A DNA stretch of 64,000 nt from Pararge aegeria (Eukaryota > Arthropoda > Insecta > Lepidoptera > Nymphalidae). The stretch's first letter is position 1. Each line of letters starts with the position of its first letter. Positions 45,768 through 56,569 of the stretch are shown here, in pieces. The stretch is taken from contig NC_053202.1 in NCBI RefSeq assembly GCF_905163445.1, positions 8,308,001-8,372,000 of the forward strand. The letters are read 5' to 3'. Below the pieces are notes generated by a model. That model was not told the origin of the DNA and searched no databases. It worked only from the letters and a program-made list of their open reading frames with translations. A program made the translations under genes and the position numbers.

Positions 45768-46107
45768 CTTTAGCAGATCTGCTTTCAAAAACTTCTAAAT
45801 CCATGGCGTCGTTTCTTCCTTCTGGATTGGAGAATCTGAACGTGAAATCATTCCAGTCGATGCTAACCGCATGTGTAGTTATAAATCTCGTTAATGGGTC
45901 TTGACTCGATCTCGCTTGCCGACTCTCTACCGGCTCTATAGTGAACAAATCGAACATTTTCACCGGCTTTTGCTGCCTTATACTTCTGACGAACGCCCTC
46001 GCCATATTGTCTATACACGTGGCATTATCACTACAGTTAAGTTCAATTACTTCCGACCTAGCCTGGCCCAGCAGCGCCAAAGCTACGAGGTATATGAGGG
46101 AAGTCAT
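45768..46107 (-). CDS. Osiris gene A, exon 1: signal peptide and two-Cys region
   Basis: Starts at ATG 46107 with a clear signal peptide (MTSLIYLVALALLGQARS, cleavage near Ser18). Then LNCSDNATCIDNMARAFVRS gives the two-cysteine N-terminal region typical of Osiris proteins, followed by KPVKMFDLFTIEPV, the equivalent of the DGVxLV stretch. The exon continues with FITTHAVSIDWNDFTFRFSN and ends LEVFESRSAK plus 1 nt at donor AAAG/GTTTGTA (a somewhat weak site). Phase 1 fits exon 2. Read-through would stop 20 codons later. Joined to exons 2 and 3 the protein has the full family order: signal peptide, Cys pair, charged linker, hydrophobic core. It is probably secreted or endosomal, and cuticle-related by family knowledge. 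Confidence 0.85.
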
Positions 46108-46359
46108 ATTGCTATCACTCTGTCTGTATCACCAACACTTGCACCAACGTCACCAATCCATTTGTGGGCCACAAATACACCACATGCATCGGTGGTTTGT
46201 TCGACAATGGGTCCTTCTGAGATCCGTCTATGATTTTTATTCTTCGTCACGCTGCACTGGCTCTTCTTGAGCGTGTGTGTAATTATTTTTTGCTCATCCG
46301 TTCACGTGTGTGTTCCTATTTATTTATTGGTGTTTGCAACACTTTTTACACTTCGCGTG

Positions 46360-46367
46360 CTATATAG
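46360..46367 (-). promoter_or_regulatory. Possible TATA box of gene A
   Basis: CTATATAG lies about 255 bases upstream of the gene A ATG. With a start about 30 bases downstream this leaves a 5'UTR of roughly 225 bases. No convincing initiator is visible, so this is tentative. Confidence 0.35.
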
Positions 46368-46774
46368 ATTCTGCGTGACTCTAATTAAGGCACAATCTCC
46401 ATCAGGCAGTTCTTTTGAGGTACCTACTATACCGTTTTGTTAAATACGTCAGCTTAAGTGACATTGTTATTTACTTTCAATGGTAGCGTCAGAAAATAAT
46501 GTAAATTCTCATGTTGCTTATAAAGCTATATAAAAACCATACTTATTTATATCAAATTGTATATATTTTTTTTAATAAATACTCTGTTTCTTTCATTAAA
46601 TGTGTCCAATGTAACATTCGTAACATGGTCAGTTTTCTAAGTTCTTTCAGACGTCCAAGCCGTAATGAGTTACATAATGTTAAAATCATATATTCAAATA
46701 GTCAATGTTACCTAAACATTTTCTTAAGCTTTCTTTACCAAAAATTATTAAAAGTATGAAGTGTGGTCAATAAA

Positions 46775-46885
46775 TTTCAAAATACAAAATTCATTTATTT
46801 CAAGTAGGCCTAGTTTATTAGCACTTTTGAAACGTCAAGTATGTATGTTTGTAGTGACTCTACCAATAATGAGCGCGGTGAATGT
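46775..46885 (-). mobile_element. LINE-1 3' end, short
   Basis: AAAATTCATTTATTTCAAGT, AGGCCTAGTTTATTAGCACT and TTGAAACGTCAAGTATGTAT; breaks off after the GTGACTCTACCA block. Confidence 0.7.
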
Positions 46886-46889
46886 AGAT

Positions 46890-47180
46890 GGTCGGATTTA
46901 TAGACTATAATCTACGATTATTTTAAAACATTGCAAAGAAATCTAAAATAGAACAATGAAAAGCCTTCTCAAAATTTACTGTTTATTTTTATACTAATTG
47001 ATGCCTTAACGTGGTAATTTTGATGAGTTTACGATCTCATTCTCCGACTCTTGTGAAAAACTAAAACAAATCTATCCTACAGAAACCGTTCATTTTTCCA
47101 AAATAAAAAATAGACTATGAGCGAATTCTAGAGCCTAAAAAAAAGCCTAGAGCTTCTGGCGAATATCAATCTCAACTTTC
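46890..47180. other. Spacer, nothing recognised
   Basis: AT-rich, no frame of note. Confidence 0.4.
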
Positions 47181-47183
47181 GTA

Positions 47184-47350
47184 TTAAAATAAATAATAAA
47201 TATACTACGACAATACACATATCGACATCTCGCTAGCTTGGGTTTGGTTAGTTTAGGTGCTAAGATGAATGATGGTTTTTTTTTTTCTATTAATAATGTA
47301 CATAAATACTTACAATATACATATAAGCACCCAGACACTGAAAAGTGTTG
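47184..47350 (-). mobile_element. SINE-A 3' part
   Basis: ATAAATATACTACGACAATA, CACATATCGACATCTCGCTA and ATAAGCACCCAGACACTGAA are the antisense body. The head is missing. This is the only SINE-A on the minus strand here. Confidence 0.7.
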
Positions 47351-47354
47351 TCGT

Positions 47355-48355
47355 CAATATACAATATAAGTAAAGATAGATTTAATCCAAAACATATTTT
47401 TCTGACCTTACCTATCCTACCTATCAGAGAAAGGTATGAATTAAACAAGCACACATAGCATCCAGCAATGATAAGAAATCTCGCATAGAACTTGATAAAT
47501 TAATTATTTATGTTTCATACCTAATGCCTAATATGGTGATATCTGGTATCACATTATGGTGTTGGTGCAGCTGAAATGTCTAAGATTTCTGTTGCGTGAA
47601 CACCGTACATTTACCTAGATGTAATGACAAACTTACGCACACATCAAGACGATCACGCCTTTTGTAAGTGTGTATACAGTTAATTTTTTTTTTTTAAATA
47701 TATGAATTAACGCTCGACTGCTATCGCATCACATATTAAATGATGATGCAACGTCACCCGTCTTATCCGGCAATGTGCATATCACGAAATTTTATCAGTA
47801 TATTCAAGAGTCAACTGAAAAAAACAGCAAAAATAAACTTGACCTAAACATTCTGTGCGTTGCGTTGTCAACATTGCACAGCGTGCAAAGGTGGTCTTAT
47901 CGCCAAAACGATCGCCCCCGGGCAACCTTTCTCGTGACGGAATTCGGTTGGTGCAGCAGTGACATATGAACTACTAACTATATTTTAACTAAGATTATAA
48001 CTAAAATGGGATAAATTCTTATACTAAATAAATAACAATACATCAAACATATGTTTTGCTTGCTTAGCTTTGCTACTCATAACAATATGTATTGAGGAAA
48101 ACGGAAGCATTAAAGGTATTTATTCTAGGTCTTTACGGTGCGTATTAGGAACGCAAAACGCTTCGCTGGTACGTGTCTATGGGATATCAACTTCGTAACA
48201 GTAGGTTTAAGGTGCACAATGCCAAGCAGTTCGATGTTAAAAAAATAATATAGATTATGAATGAAGCTCTTAAGCACCTATGCTATCCTGGTCATTTCAC
48301 ACTCAAATTTATCACATGATTAAACTACGAGCAAATTTTTGGCTTAAGCTGGCTT
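47355..48355. other. Spacer between genes A and C, no gene seen
   Basis: 47865-47950 (GTTGTCAACATTGCACAGCG, TGCAAAGGTGGTCTTATCGC) resembles a LINE 3' module with the GGCCTTATC box seen at 63325. Confidence 0.4.
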
Positions 48356-48356
48356 G

Positions 48357-48605
48357 CATGCGGTGATAGCCTAGTGGTTAAGCGGTTTCACTATCGGGGG
48401 TAATGAGTTTGAACCCCGGCGCGCACCTCTAATTTAATTAAGTTATGTTTATTCAAGGAATTAGGTAACACAACATTTTATGGTGACGGAAAACATTGCG
48501 ATAAAACCACCTATCCCAAATTGGCCAGCGTGGTGGAACACTGCCTTTCACATTCTGGATAGAGACCCGTGTCATGAAGTCTGCCGGTAATGAGATGATA
48601 ATGAC
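48357..48605 (+). mobile_element. SINE-B, diverged copy
   Basis: GCGGTGATAGCCTAGTGGTT, GAGTTTGAACCCCGGCGCGC, TGGTGACGGAAAACATTGCG, TGCCGGTAATGAGATGATAA. Its middle is shorter than that of the 40624 copy. Confidence 0.7.
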
Positions 48606-48639
48606 GAAAGAAAGCTGTAGCCTGGGGATGTTGCAAGGG

Positions 48640-48860
48640 AAGTTCTTCTTAGAACATCGTGGAATTCCACAAGTAATTTTCGTACACTATTCTCTAATCT
48701 AACCTAAATTAACAGGTTCAAAAGTAGTTACGTCCTTTTCACAATGTTTCTAATTCTAATGTTTCTTTTGTATTCTACTTCTATTTTTATGTTTCTTTTT
48801 ATCTTGTTTAATTCTTAATGTGGTGTACAAATAAAGAGTTATTACAATAATGTTCACCAT
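48640..48860 (+). mobile_element. LINE 3' tail
   Basis: TTAACAGGTTCAAAAGTAGT and CCTTTTCACAATG match 60905 and 61495. A T-rich 3'UTR and GTGTACAAATAAAGAGTTAT follow as a tail with a polyadenylation hexamer. Confidence 0.5.
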
Positions 48861-48869
48861 GGAAAAATA

Positions 48870-49590
48870 TAGCATTAGTTTTAAGATAATCAGTTCACTT
48901 TAAGATTTATGTACTAGACATTTGGCCCCAGTGTCGCACTAAACAATCGTTATGCTAAAATTACGTCTTAAAAGGCGCTATGATCGATTTTGTCTTCTTA
49001 AATTTTTCAAGGCTTACTTTTTTGATTGAAGCACGTTTTTTATTCAAGATTTATTATGAAATGAGTGTTTTTTTTCAACTTAAGTACGAAAGATTTATTT
49101 TCTTTTTTATCGGTTGAAGTTAGGTAGCTAGTTACTTAAATGTCTTCAAGGGGACTTCTTAAACTATATTAAAATTAAATTTTGTGAGGCAATTGTACTG
49201 ATCTATCTATCTAATAAAAGTTTTGAAAGTCTTAACATTCTCAAAGTCCTGGGGCATGAGGCCAACCACGATAAAAATCCCGAAACTTCCCAGAATAAAA
49301 TAAGAATCAGCGAGATCTATTTATAATATTTTAAAGCACTACAACCCATAAAGGATCATGAGAAAACCTTCACGCTTGAGAGTTCTCCGTGACGTTCTCA
49401 AAGACGATATTAATAGATTTCTAGATATTTGCCTCATTTAACTAAGCTCACTTTCGCCATAACACATCGCCATAAAATCTTAAACTGGGGAATGAATATA
49501 ACAGTTGTCAAATTAAAAACTTTCAAATTAATGTCCGAAGTAGGTTACCTAAAGATAAGAAAAATCGGTACTTGTTTATATTATGGATCT
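48870..49590. other. Spacer, no gene seen
   Basis: AT-rich, no supported frame. Confidence 0.45.
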
Positions 49591-49592
49591 GA

Positions 49593-49830
49593 TTAAAACC
49601 CCACGGTGTTCCCACACACCGCCCGAACACGCGCGACCGAGCCACAGGAACGCTTTTGCACACATCCGCGACTCCGCCAGCGGATGACCATCGAAGCGAC
49701 CACCGAGGCACTGCCCGTATTTACGTTAAAGGCGTGCCAGAACAAAATAACGCTAACCAACGGCAGGACTATACTAGCAGGACCTACTGTGGCCAATGGA
49801 CAACCCCATTTCAACAGGTCCTCAAAAGCA
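49593..49830 (-). CDS. Candidate C: GC-rich open block, possible terminal exon
   Basis: About 240 bases clearly richer in GC than the surroundings. On the minus strand an acceptor-like CATCCTGTTGCTCCCAG is followed by 78 open codons: AFEDLLKWGCPLATVGPASI, then the hydrophobic VLPLVSVILFWHAF, then NVNTGSASVVASMV and a Cys/Arg-rich end (RGCVQKRSCGSVARV) stopping at TAA 49593. One membrane-like segment is visible. It lacks the KALxxSKIAL-type core, so I do not call it Osiris, although it lies within the cluster. Two plus-strand frames are also open, which weakens the case. An upstream exon leaving 2 nt would be needed and was not found. Confidence 0.4.
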
Positions 49831-49899
49831 CTGGGAGCAACAGGATGAACGCGCAAGAAAAATCGGTTCTAATTCAGCTTAATTCACTTACCATAGATT

Positions 49900-51745
49900 A
49901 ACATAACTGGGTATTTAAGTCAAACCTGTCAAACGTGCTTAAAATAATAGCATATTAATGCGTTTTATTTAAATCAATTACGTATAATGAGGCACGGTAT
50001 GATTAATTAGGAAGTGCAAATATACAAAAGTGTAGGAACAAAATCGTTGCACGCCACCCGTCCTGTTTAATAGTCGATTTCCTAGCTCAAAGAATATTAG
50101 CGCAGACGCAAAAAGTCCAATTTGGTTGACTGCCTTACCAAAGACGGTATCATAGTATCGATTGATTGATATTCTATATCCAAGTTCGGTTTTGGGTTTT
50201 TGGGTTGGCTTTGCCAAGTATTAGATATGTTGGATTTACTTTATGCGTTGGATTTAGTAGAAGATCGTACTGGGCGATTCGTCGCCAACGAGTCAGCAGA
50301 CTTCGAATTTTAGAAAACCGTCGCAAGGTGTCAAGTTCAGAAAAATATCTAATTTCTTCGAGATAGATTTTGGAGAATGTGCTCAACTATTGGATTTAGT
50401 TCGACCCACTCCATCCAAGCATTCTCCATCTTTGGCCGCATCACCACTTACCATTAGATGTGATTGCAGTCAAGCGCTATACAATGCACAATATAGGTAT
50501 AGGTATAATTCATAAAAACTATATTTGCGCATCGACTCGTGATTCAGTTCCGCCACCATACCTACTCCAATATAATGATGGTGATTGTGGTAGAGTCTTT
50601 TCCCATACCATATTGACTCTACACCTACTCGGTTGAAATTAAAGCATGTGAGCTCTATGTTATGTGACATAAAGCGAATTTTTCAATGTTTCTCTAGCAT
50701 ACTAGTAGTTGAACACTCGTTTTAAACGCGTCACACACTTAAAATAACACTGTGTCACATGTTTTAGTCATTCTATTCTCTTTTTCCCATTTTATTTGTG
50801 GTATTTCCTTGTAAGGTTTTTTTGTCCTGTGTTGTTACAGGGACATTGTTTTAACGTTCCTCCCGACAGTGGACCTTCATGTAGTTTAACCAGACACTCG
50901 TGCTATAGTTAGAATACTCGAAGTATTTTTCACTTAATTATTCATTATATGGTTGTACTATCGAACCTGAATACTATCGAATATACTCTTTTCAAGAACG
51001 TTAATATACATATTTTTATCATAATAATTGACGGACCTAGCAAGCCAATTAAGTGAAAATCCATGGGCTAAAAGCAGTGCCACCTTTGTAGGATAGCAAC
51101 ATATAAAATCAATGCCTTTGTCTGCCAAAGTGAGGAATAGGTATTCTGCCTGAAGCCTCACGTGGCTGTTATTATATCAGCACCGTGACATTAAGACAAC
51201 AACACTGCAATGCTATTTGGCGGCGGAAATAAAAATGGCGGCTGTACTTCCACGAATAAGGTTTGTCTCAAAAAAAAGTTTGAGCGTGTAACCTTTACGC
51301 GCGATTGAAGTAAAACTTTTATTATTATTTATTGATCAATGAGTAAAATGTTCCTGGGATTCCGCCATTTCATTTAATATACACTATTTCATTTTATATT
51401 TATTACTTTAACATTTTATAAATATTTTCATTTGTTAAGAACACTAATTGAGAGTAGAAAATTGAAGGTTGTATTAGCACATGCCAATATAACCTTGTAA
51501 TTGAATATTCGGCATAGAATGTCGTAATCGTCAGAAAATTTATTAATAATTTATTTAATACATAAGTAATAAATATACTATTTAGAGATTTTCAAAACTT
51601 TTTGAAACTGGTGAAGTTTTATTTACAATTGATCCGTTTGGAAATAAATAATCCTAATTGATTATGATATTTCCCACTAGCTGGGCGTATAAGTCGCGCA
51701 GCGTGGAGTATATGACACATTACTTACGACCAATCCATATTATTA
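49900..51745. other. Spacer between genes C and D, no gene seen
   Basis: Several 65-80-codon frames (49978-50217, 50174-50386, 50958-51161) lack splice context and recognisable domains. 51185-51240 resembles the AGACGAGCTC-type dispersed repeat (AACACTGCAATGCTATTTGG CGG). Confidence 0.4.
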
Positions 51746-51747
51746 TT

Positions 51748-51796
51748 TTTAAATAGCGGAAACTACACAGACGTCTGTGTAGTTCCGATATTTAAA
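51748..51796. repeat. Near-perfect 24-bp palindrome without a loop
   Basis: TTTAAATAGCGGAAACTACA-CAGAC meets GTCTGTGTAGTTCCGATATT-TAAA head on. Two or three mismatches or bulges, no spacer. Could extrude as a cruciform or be two short inverted ends fused. Confidence 0.8.
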
Positions 51797-52067
51797 TAAA
51801 ATCTGAGTTCCTTCATAGTCGGGCCTAAAGAAGTTTTACTTGTAAAACTCTACTAGGTATTAAATAATAATAAAACACCGTGTCTACATTATAATCTTTG
51901 ATGCTTTATAACAATTAGTGCGTGACAATGTTCGTGTACACTCACATAGTATTGTCAGCAGACTTATTGAATGTTTTCAATTTACATTCAGGCAATTAAT
52001 ATATGATAAAAATTTATAAACTGCAACTATTTTAATAGTATTTAATTGCGTTTCTTTCTTCTGTCAT

Positions 52068-52350
52068 TATTCATCATATCAACGCATTACCAACCCACTA
52101 AAGGGCACGGGTCCTTCCACAATGAGATGGTTTTAAGCCGTAGTCCACCACGCTGGCCCAGTGCGGATTGGCGGACTTCACATGCCTTTGAGAGAATGCC
52201 TCAGCATACAAGTTTTATCTCGAAGTTTTGCTTCACTGTCGAAGCAAGGATGTTTTAATTACTTGAAACGCACATAACCTAAAAAGTTACAGGTGACTGC
52301 TGGGATTTGAACTCAGGCCCCCGAAAGTGAAGCGGTAGTCTTAACCATAC
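52068..52350 (-). mobile_element. SINE-B, nearly full antisense copy
   Basis: ATATCAACGCATTACCAACC, CCACCACGCTGGCCCAGTGC, ACGCACATAACCTAAAAAGT, TGCTGGGATTTGAACTCAGG, CCCCCGAAAGTGAAGCGGTA. The very end of the head is replaced by ACCATACATACC. Confidence 0.75.
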
Positions 52351-52354
52351 ATAC

Positions 52355-52730
52355 CATATAGTTTTTTGCTCGTTGATTTAAAGGTCCTGGGTTCGACTTC
52401 CGGGGCGGGTTAAATATTGATAGGTTATGGATTTTTCTGTTAATTTATCAGTAGTATATTTATCAGTCGGCATTACGAAGTTGGCGGTGTGTACCAACGT
52501 GCCTATGAGCCAACACCTATGCCCAACACTTAAAACCGTCAAACCTGATTATAATCACTTACATATAATAACTTTCGAAGCCCACCAACCTACGTTGTAG
52601 TAGCATGGTGTAGGGTATAGGTATCCTCTGAAACTCTTTTTTCATACTTGTTGGTTTTTATTATCTCAGCTAGTATAGTAGCCAAATGTGTTACCTTTTA
52701 TTTTCACAAAGTATTGCCTTTAAAAGATAA
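52355..52730. other. Spacer with a possible B box
   Basis: GGTCCTGGGTTCGACTTCCG at 52385 looks like a tRNA-derived B box. The downstream body is not recognised. Confidence 0.3.
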
Positions 52731-52733
52731 AAG

Positions 52734-52993
52734 GACGGCCGACTGACGCAGTGGGCAGCGACCCTGCTTTCTGAGTCCAAGGCCGTGGGTTCGATTCCCA
52801 CAGCTGGAAAATGTCTTTGTGACGAGCGAGTTTTTCAATGTCTGGGTGTTTATCTGTATATTATAAGTATTTATGTGTATTATATTCATAAAAATATTCA
52901 CCAGCTATTTTAGTACCCAAAACAACACAAGCACGCAAAACAAGCTAGATGGCGATGTGAGTATGGTCGTAGTATATTTATTTATCTATTTAG
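52734..52993 (+). mobile_element. SINE-A copy
   Basis: GACGGCCGACTGACGCAGTG, GGCCGTGGGTTCGATTCCCA, CTAGATGGCGATGTGAGTAT, CGTAGTATATTTATTTATCT. A stretch around CAAAACAACACAAGCACGC is scrambled. Confidence 0.85.
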
Positions 52994-52999
52994 ATCTCC

Positions 53000-53800
53000 T
53001 AGTTATCAGCACTTTTTATATAAGTGTACGCCGAATCGCGACGCAGAAAATCCTTTTTAGTGTATAGTTCCGGTACACATCCGTGAATCATCAGTTTTAC
53101 TTGATTGATAAGTTAAGACTTCCGGCCCACACTCAACACTTAGCCAGAAAATTTGTCAAAACTGCATCCGTCCGACTGCATTAGTCACCGAAGAAATCAT
53201 AAATCTATGTGTCAGATTATAGTTAGATTAGATAACAAGCATGTCTCAAGCCTTTAAAATACTACCTTTTAGCGTTGTATCTGAGCCAAAATTTTTCTTG
53301 TGTTATCCGCATTCGAATCGATGCAAAAGTACACGGAATATTTCATTTTATTTGCAGCGCGACTGAAATATTATATAACAGTCCATTGCCCAATAGATTT
53401 CAATATTATCCGTTTACGTTAAAAATAAAGCGAGAGAGATATACCTTTGCAAGTAACTTAAGCGCGAAAGAGTAAAATATATTTTCAGCTATAAGAATGA
53501 TAGTGAAAGTTTAGCGTAGAAAGCCCGCCAAATTTAGTTTTAGTCATTTTTTAAACAACAAAGCCATTGACTGTCGATTGGTCGTAATTTTTTTGTAAAT
53601 TGAAAGTTGTTTAAATATATTTAAAGCGTAGATTTAGAACGATATAAAACTCAACGACTTATCATACGATAAATAATGCCATTCGATAGGCAAGTGGCAA
53701 TCTCTCCCGATTATCAGATTCATGTCATCATACGATATAAAATCGTAGGTACTCGTATATTATTCCAATTGCGCGTTCCAGAGTTCAACTCCTAGCTCCA
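53000..53800. other. Spacer, no gene seen
   Basis: A 66-codon frame at 53275-53475 has no supporting features. Confidence 0.4.
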
Positions 53801-53802
53801 TT

Positions 53803-54802
53803 ATAAAAAACATGTCATCATCATCATCATCATCATCATCTCAACCAATTGACGTCCACTGCTGGACATAGGTCTTTTGTAGGGAGTTCCACAATGCACG
53901 GTCCTGGGCCGCTTGCCTCCAACGGCTCCCAGCTACTCGCCTGATGTCATCTGTCCACCTCGTTTGGGGCCGACCTACGCTGCGTTTACCGGTGCGGGGT
54001 CGCCATTCCAGCACCTTAAGACCCCAACGTCCATCGGTTCTCCGAGCTATGTGCCCCGCCCATTGCCACTTCAGCTTCGCAACTCGCTGAGCTATGTCGG
54101 TAACTCTAGTTCTTCTACGGATCTCCTCATTTCTGATTTGATCACGTAGAGATACTCCTAACATAGCTCTCTCCATCGCCCGCTGAGTGACTCTGAGCCT
54201 TCTTATGAGGCCCATAGTTAGCGACCATGTCTCTGATCCGTAAGTCATCACTGGCAACACGCACTGTTCGAAGACTTTAGTCTTCAGGCACTGGGGGATT
54301 TTGGACGAGAAGATGTCACGAAGTTTCCCGAACGCTGCCCATCCGAGTTGGATTCGGCGGTTTACCTCTTTCTCGAAATTGGACCTACCTAACTGGATCG
54401 TGTGTCCTAGGTATATATACTCGTCTACAATTTCGAGTGCAGAGTTCCCAACAATTATTGGGTGGAGCGCAACATGAGCGTTAGACATAATTTTCGTCTT
54501 GCTCATGTTCATACGAAGGCCCACCTGTTGAGAAACTCTGCTGAGGTCATTGAGCATCGCATTAAGGTCTTCCAGAGTCTCTGCCATTATGACTACATCG
54601 TCGGCAAACCGAAGTTGAGTGATGTACTCGCCGTTAATGTTGATGCCAAGCCCGTTCCAATCCAGAAGCTTAAAAACGTCCTCCAACGCAGCGGTAAACA
54701 GCTTCGGGGAGATAACATCTCCCTGTCGCACTCCTCGCTGCAGTTGGATCGGTTTCGTAGTCTGGTCCTGTATACGGACTGACATAAAAAACATGTCATC
54801 AT
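53803..54802 (-). mobile_element. RTE-type LINE, young 5'-truncated insertion with 19-bp TSD
   Basis: The element fills 53822-54783. An exact 19-bp repeat (ATAAAAAACATGTCATCAT) borders it at 53803-53821 and 54784-54802. The minus strand is open for 317 codons: GVRQGDVISPKLFTAALEDV, LRFADDVVIMAETLEDL (catalytic Asp pair), YIYLGHTI, RRIQLGWAAFGKLRDIF, RAMERAMLGVSLRDQI, LKWQWAGHIARRTDGRW, GRPQTRWTDDIRRVAGSRWR, ending YVQQWTSIG with a GATGAT repeat tail. Motif A and the endonuclease are missing through 5' truncation; the first few codons come from the target DNA. Close relative of the 34591 element but a different subfamily. Confidence 0.95.
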
Positions 54803-55420
54803 GTACATTAAACTACTCAAATATATTTTGTCGGGAAATGTATATATAGTAGTAGGTATATGTATGCTTAAAATGTAAATACAAAAAAATATAGTTCGTA
54901 CCACGTAATAAAAAAAAATAATTAAACAGCACATCTTCTCACTCTTTTATTAAAAAAAACTAGAAGGAAGTTGTTACAATGATGATGATATTATATTTAT
55001 AAAGAGACACTTTCGCATTTATAATATTAGTATGGATTGTACACACAGACATACATTCCCTACTATATAAAGTGAATATGAGGTACCTACTACTTAACAG
55101 AAGAGAGCTGATAACAGGCGTTTAAATCCACTCTCCCCTTTGGCTATGACGCCAACGTGAACGTTGCAAATAAAATGAAACCTTGAAAAAATAAACAATA
55201 TTTTGTGATTCACAGACCTACATTGCACTCGAAAGTCCAAAAGAAACCGTACGCAGTAATGACAAGCCAATTATTAGATGACTTGCGCGTAACTAATGTA
55301 CTGACAAATCGATAATCGATACGAAATTATATCATTATGTACCTGCCATGTAAGGCCAGGTACATAATAGAAATCGCCTAAGCAAATCGTAGTAGACTGA
55401 TATATTCGGAGCGGTCTGAT
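54803..55420. other. Spacer, no gene seen
   Basis: The short palindrome TACCTGCCATGTAAGGCCAGGTA at 55340-55362 is the only structure noted. Confidence 0.4.
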
Positions 55421-55424
55421 AGAA

Positions 55425-55680
55425 GCGGTGATAGACTTCTGGGTAAGGCTTCGGCTTTCCTCTCGTGAAGACCGCGTTCGAGCCCCGTCACTACTGACTA
55501 TGTGCGTTTTTTTTAATGTAAGCAATTTAATTATCACTTGCTTTAAACGGTGAAGGAAGATATTATAAGGTGATAGCCAAGTGGGTAAGGCTTTCGTCGC
55601 TTTACCCGGGGACCATATTCGATCCCCAGTACAAACCTTTAACTTTTCGGAGTTATATATACGTTTTTAATTTAAGTTTT
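55425..55680 (+). mobile_element. Two tandem SINE-B heads
   Basis: First head: AGCGGTGATAGACTTCTGGG, CGTTCGAGCCCCGTCACTAC, AAACGGTGAAGGAAGAT. Second begins at 55561: AGGTGATAGCCAAGTGGGTA, TTCGATCCCCAGTACAAACC. Both lack the 3' half. Confidence 0.6.
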
Positions 55681-55781
55681 TTTTTGTCAACAAATTTGGT
55701 ATTTATCTATGAACATCCAATATTTATTAAGACATTGGAATAAAGAAATATTATTTATTCCAAAAAAATATTACTTACTAG

Positions 55782-55942
55782 CTGTCCCGGCGAACTTCTT
55801 ACCGCGGATAATGTTATATTTTAATACTTATCATCCTATTCCTGTCTAAGAGGAATCCAAATAATCAAATATCATGAAAATTGGTCCAGCCGTTCTTGTT
55901 ATAAATGGTGTAGCTAACACAACTCTTTTATATATATAGATT
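55782..55942 (-). mobile_element. Helitron-like element, short subtype
   Basis: ACTAGCTGTCCCGGCGAACT at the left, AAAATTGGTCCAGCCGTTCT inside, TTTATATATATAGATT at the far end: the inverse layout of a short family H relative. Confidence 0.6.
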
Positions 55943-55997
55943 CTACATAAATTAACTGTTTTTTTATTTATGTAAGTAATTAAATTCTTGCCTAGGG

Positions 55998-56165
55998 TAG
56001 GGTAGAGGAAAACATCGTGAGGAAACCTGCATGCCTGAGAGTTCTACATAATGTTCTAAACGGTGTGTGAAGTCTACCCATCCGCACTTGGCCAGCGTGG
56101 TAGACTACGGCCTGAACCCTTCTCATTCTGACCCATGCCCTCTAGTGAGGTAATGGGTTCTATTT
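55998..56165 (+). mobile_element. SINE-B 3' half
   Basis: GGAAAACATCGTGAGGAAAC, CTGCATGCCTGAGAGTTCTA, TTGGCCAGCGTGGTAGACTA, ending near TAGTGAGGTAATGGGTTC. Confidence 0.7.
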
Positions 56166-56319
56166 ATCTATATTTGTATCAAAAAGATAATCAATTTTTT
56201 GTACTTTGTTTTTAGATTAGCATTAATGGACGGACCCCGCAGACACGTCTACAGACAAAGCAACACTTCCCAGGAGCTGTAAGGAACACATCCTAAATGC
56301 TTCCTTGTGTCCAATAACC

Positions 56320-56465
56320 TGAGGCGTAGGTGTTAAGGCTCATGTACCTATAATAATACAGCGCCCTTTAGACCAGAACTGCTGCTAGGCTGCAGAAATA
56401 AACATGGTAAGTAGTTCTTCTTCAGACGAGCTCTGTCATAAAAAGCTCTGCTACTACTAAAATTT
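56320..56465 (+). mobile_element. Dispersed repeat with AGACGAGCTC motif
   Basis: TGAGGCGTAGGTGTTAAGGC, GCGCCCTTTAGACCAGAACT, CAGACGAGCTCTGTCATAAA; third copy of the module (see 16738 and 26775). Confidence 0.55.
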
Positions 56466-56569
56466 GTTTGCAATTGTATGTTTGTATGTAATGGAAAAAC
56501 TATAAAACCTACTGATTTTATAAATTATTTAATACCTATAGCGCTCCATTTCAGCGTTTAACATACTCA

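Noticed and set aside
45901..46270. Two plus-strand frames of about 110 codons opposite gene A exon 1
   Set aside because: Shadows of exon 1 and its 5' flank. The minus frame has the signal peptide, the Cys pair and the in-phase donor.
54462..54934. Frames of 106 and 113 codons overlapping the RTE element
   Set aside because: They overlap the RT frame in other phases or on the other strand and carry no motif.
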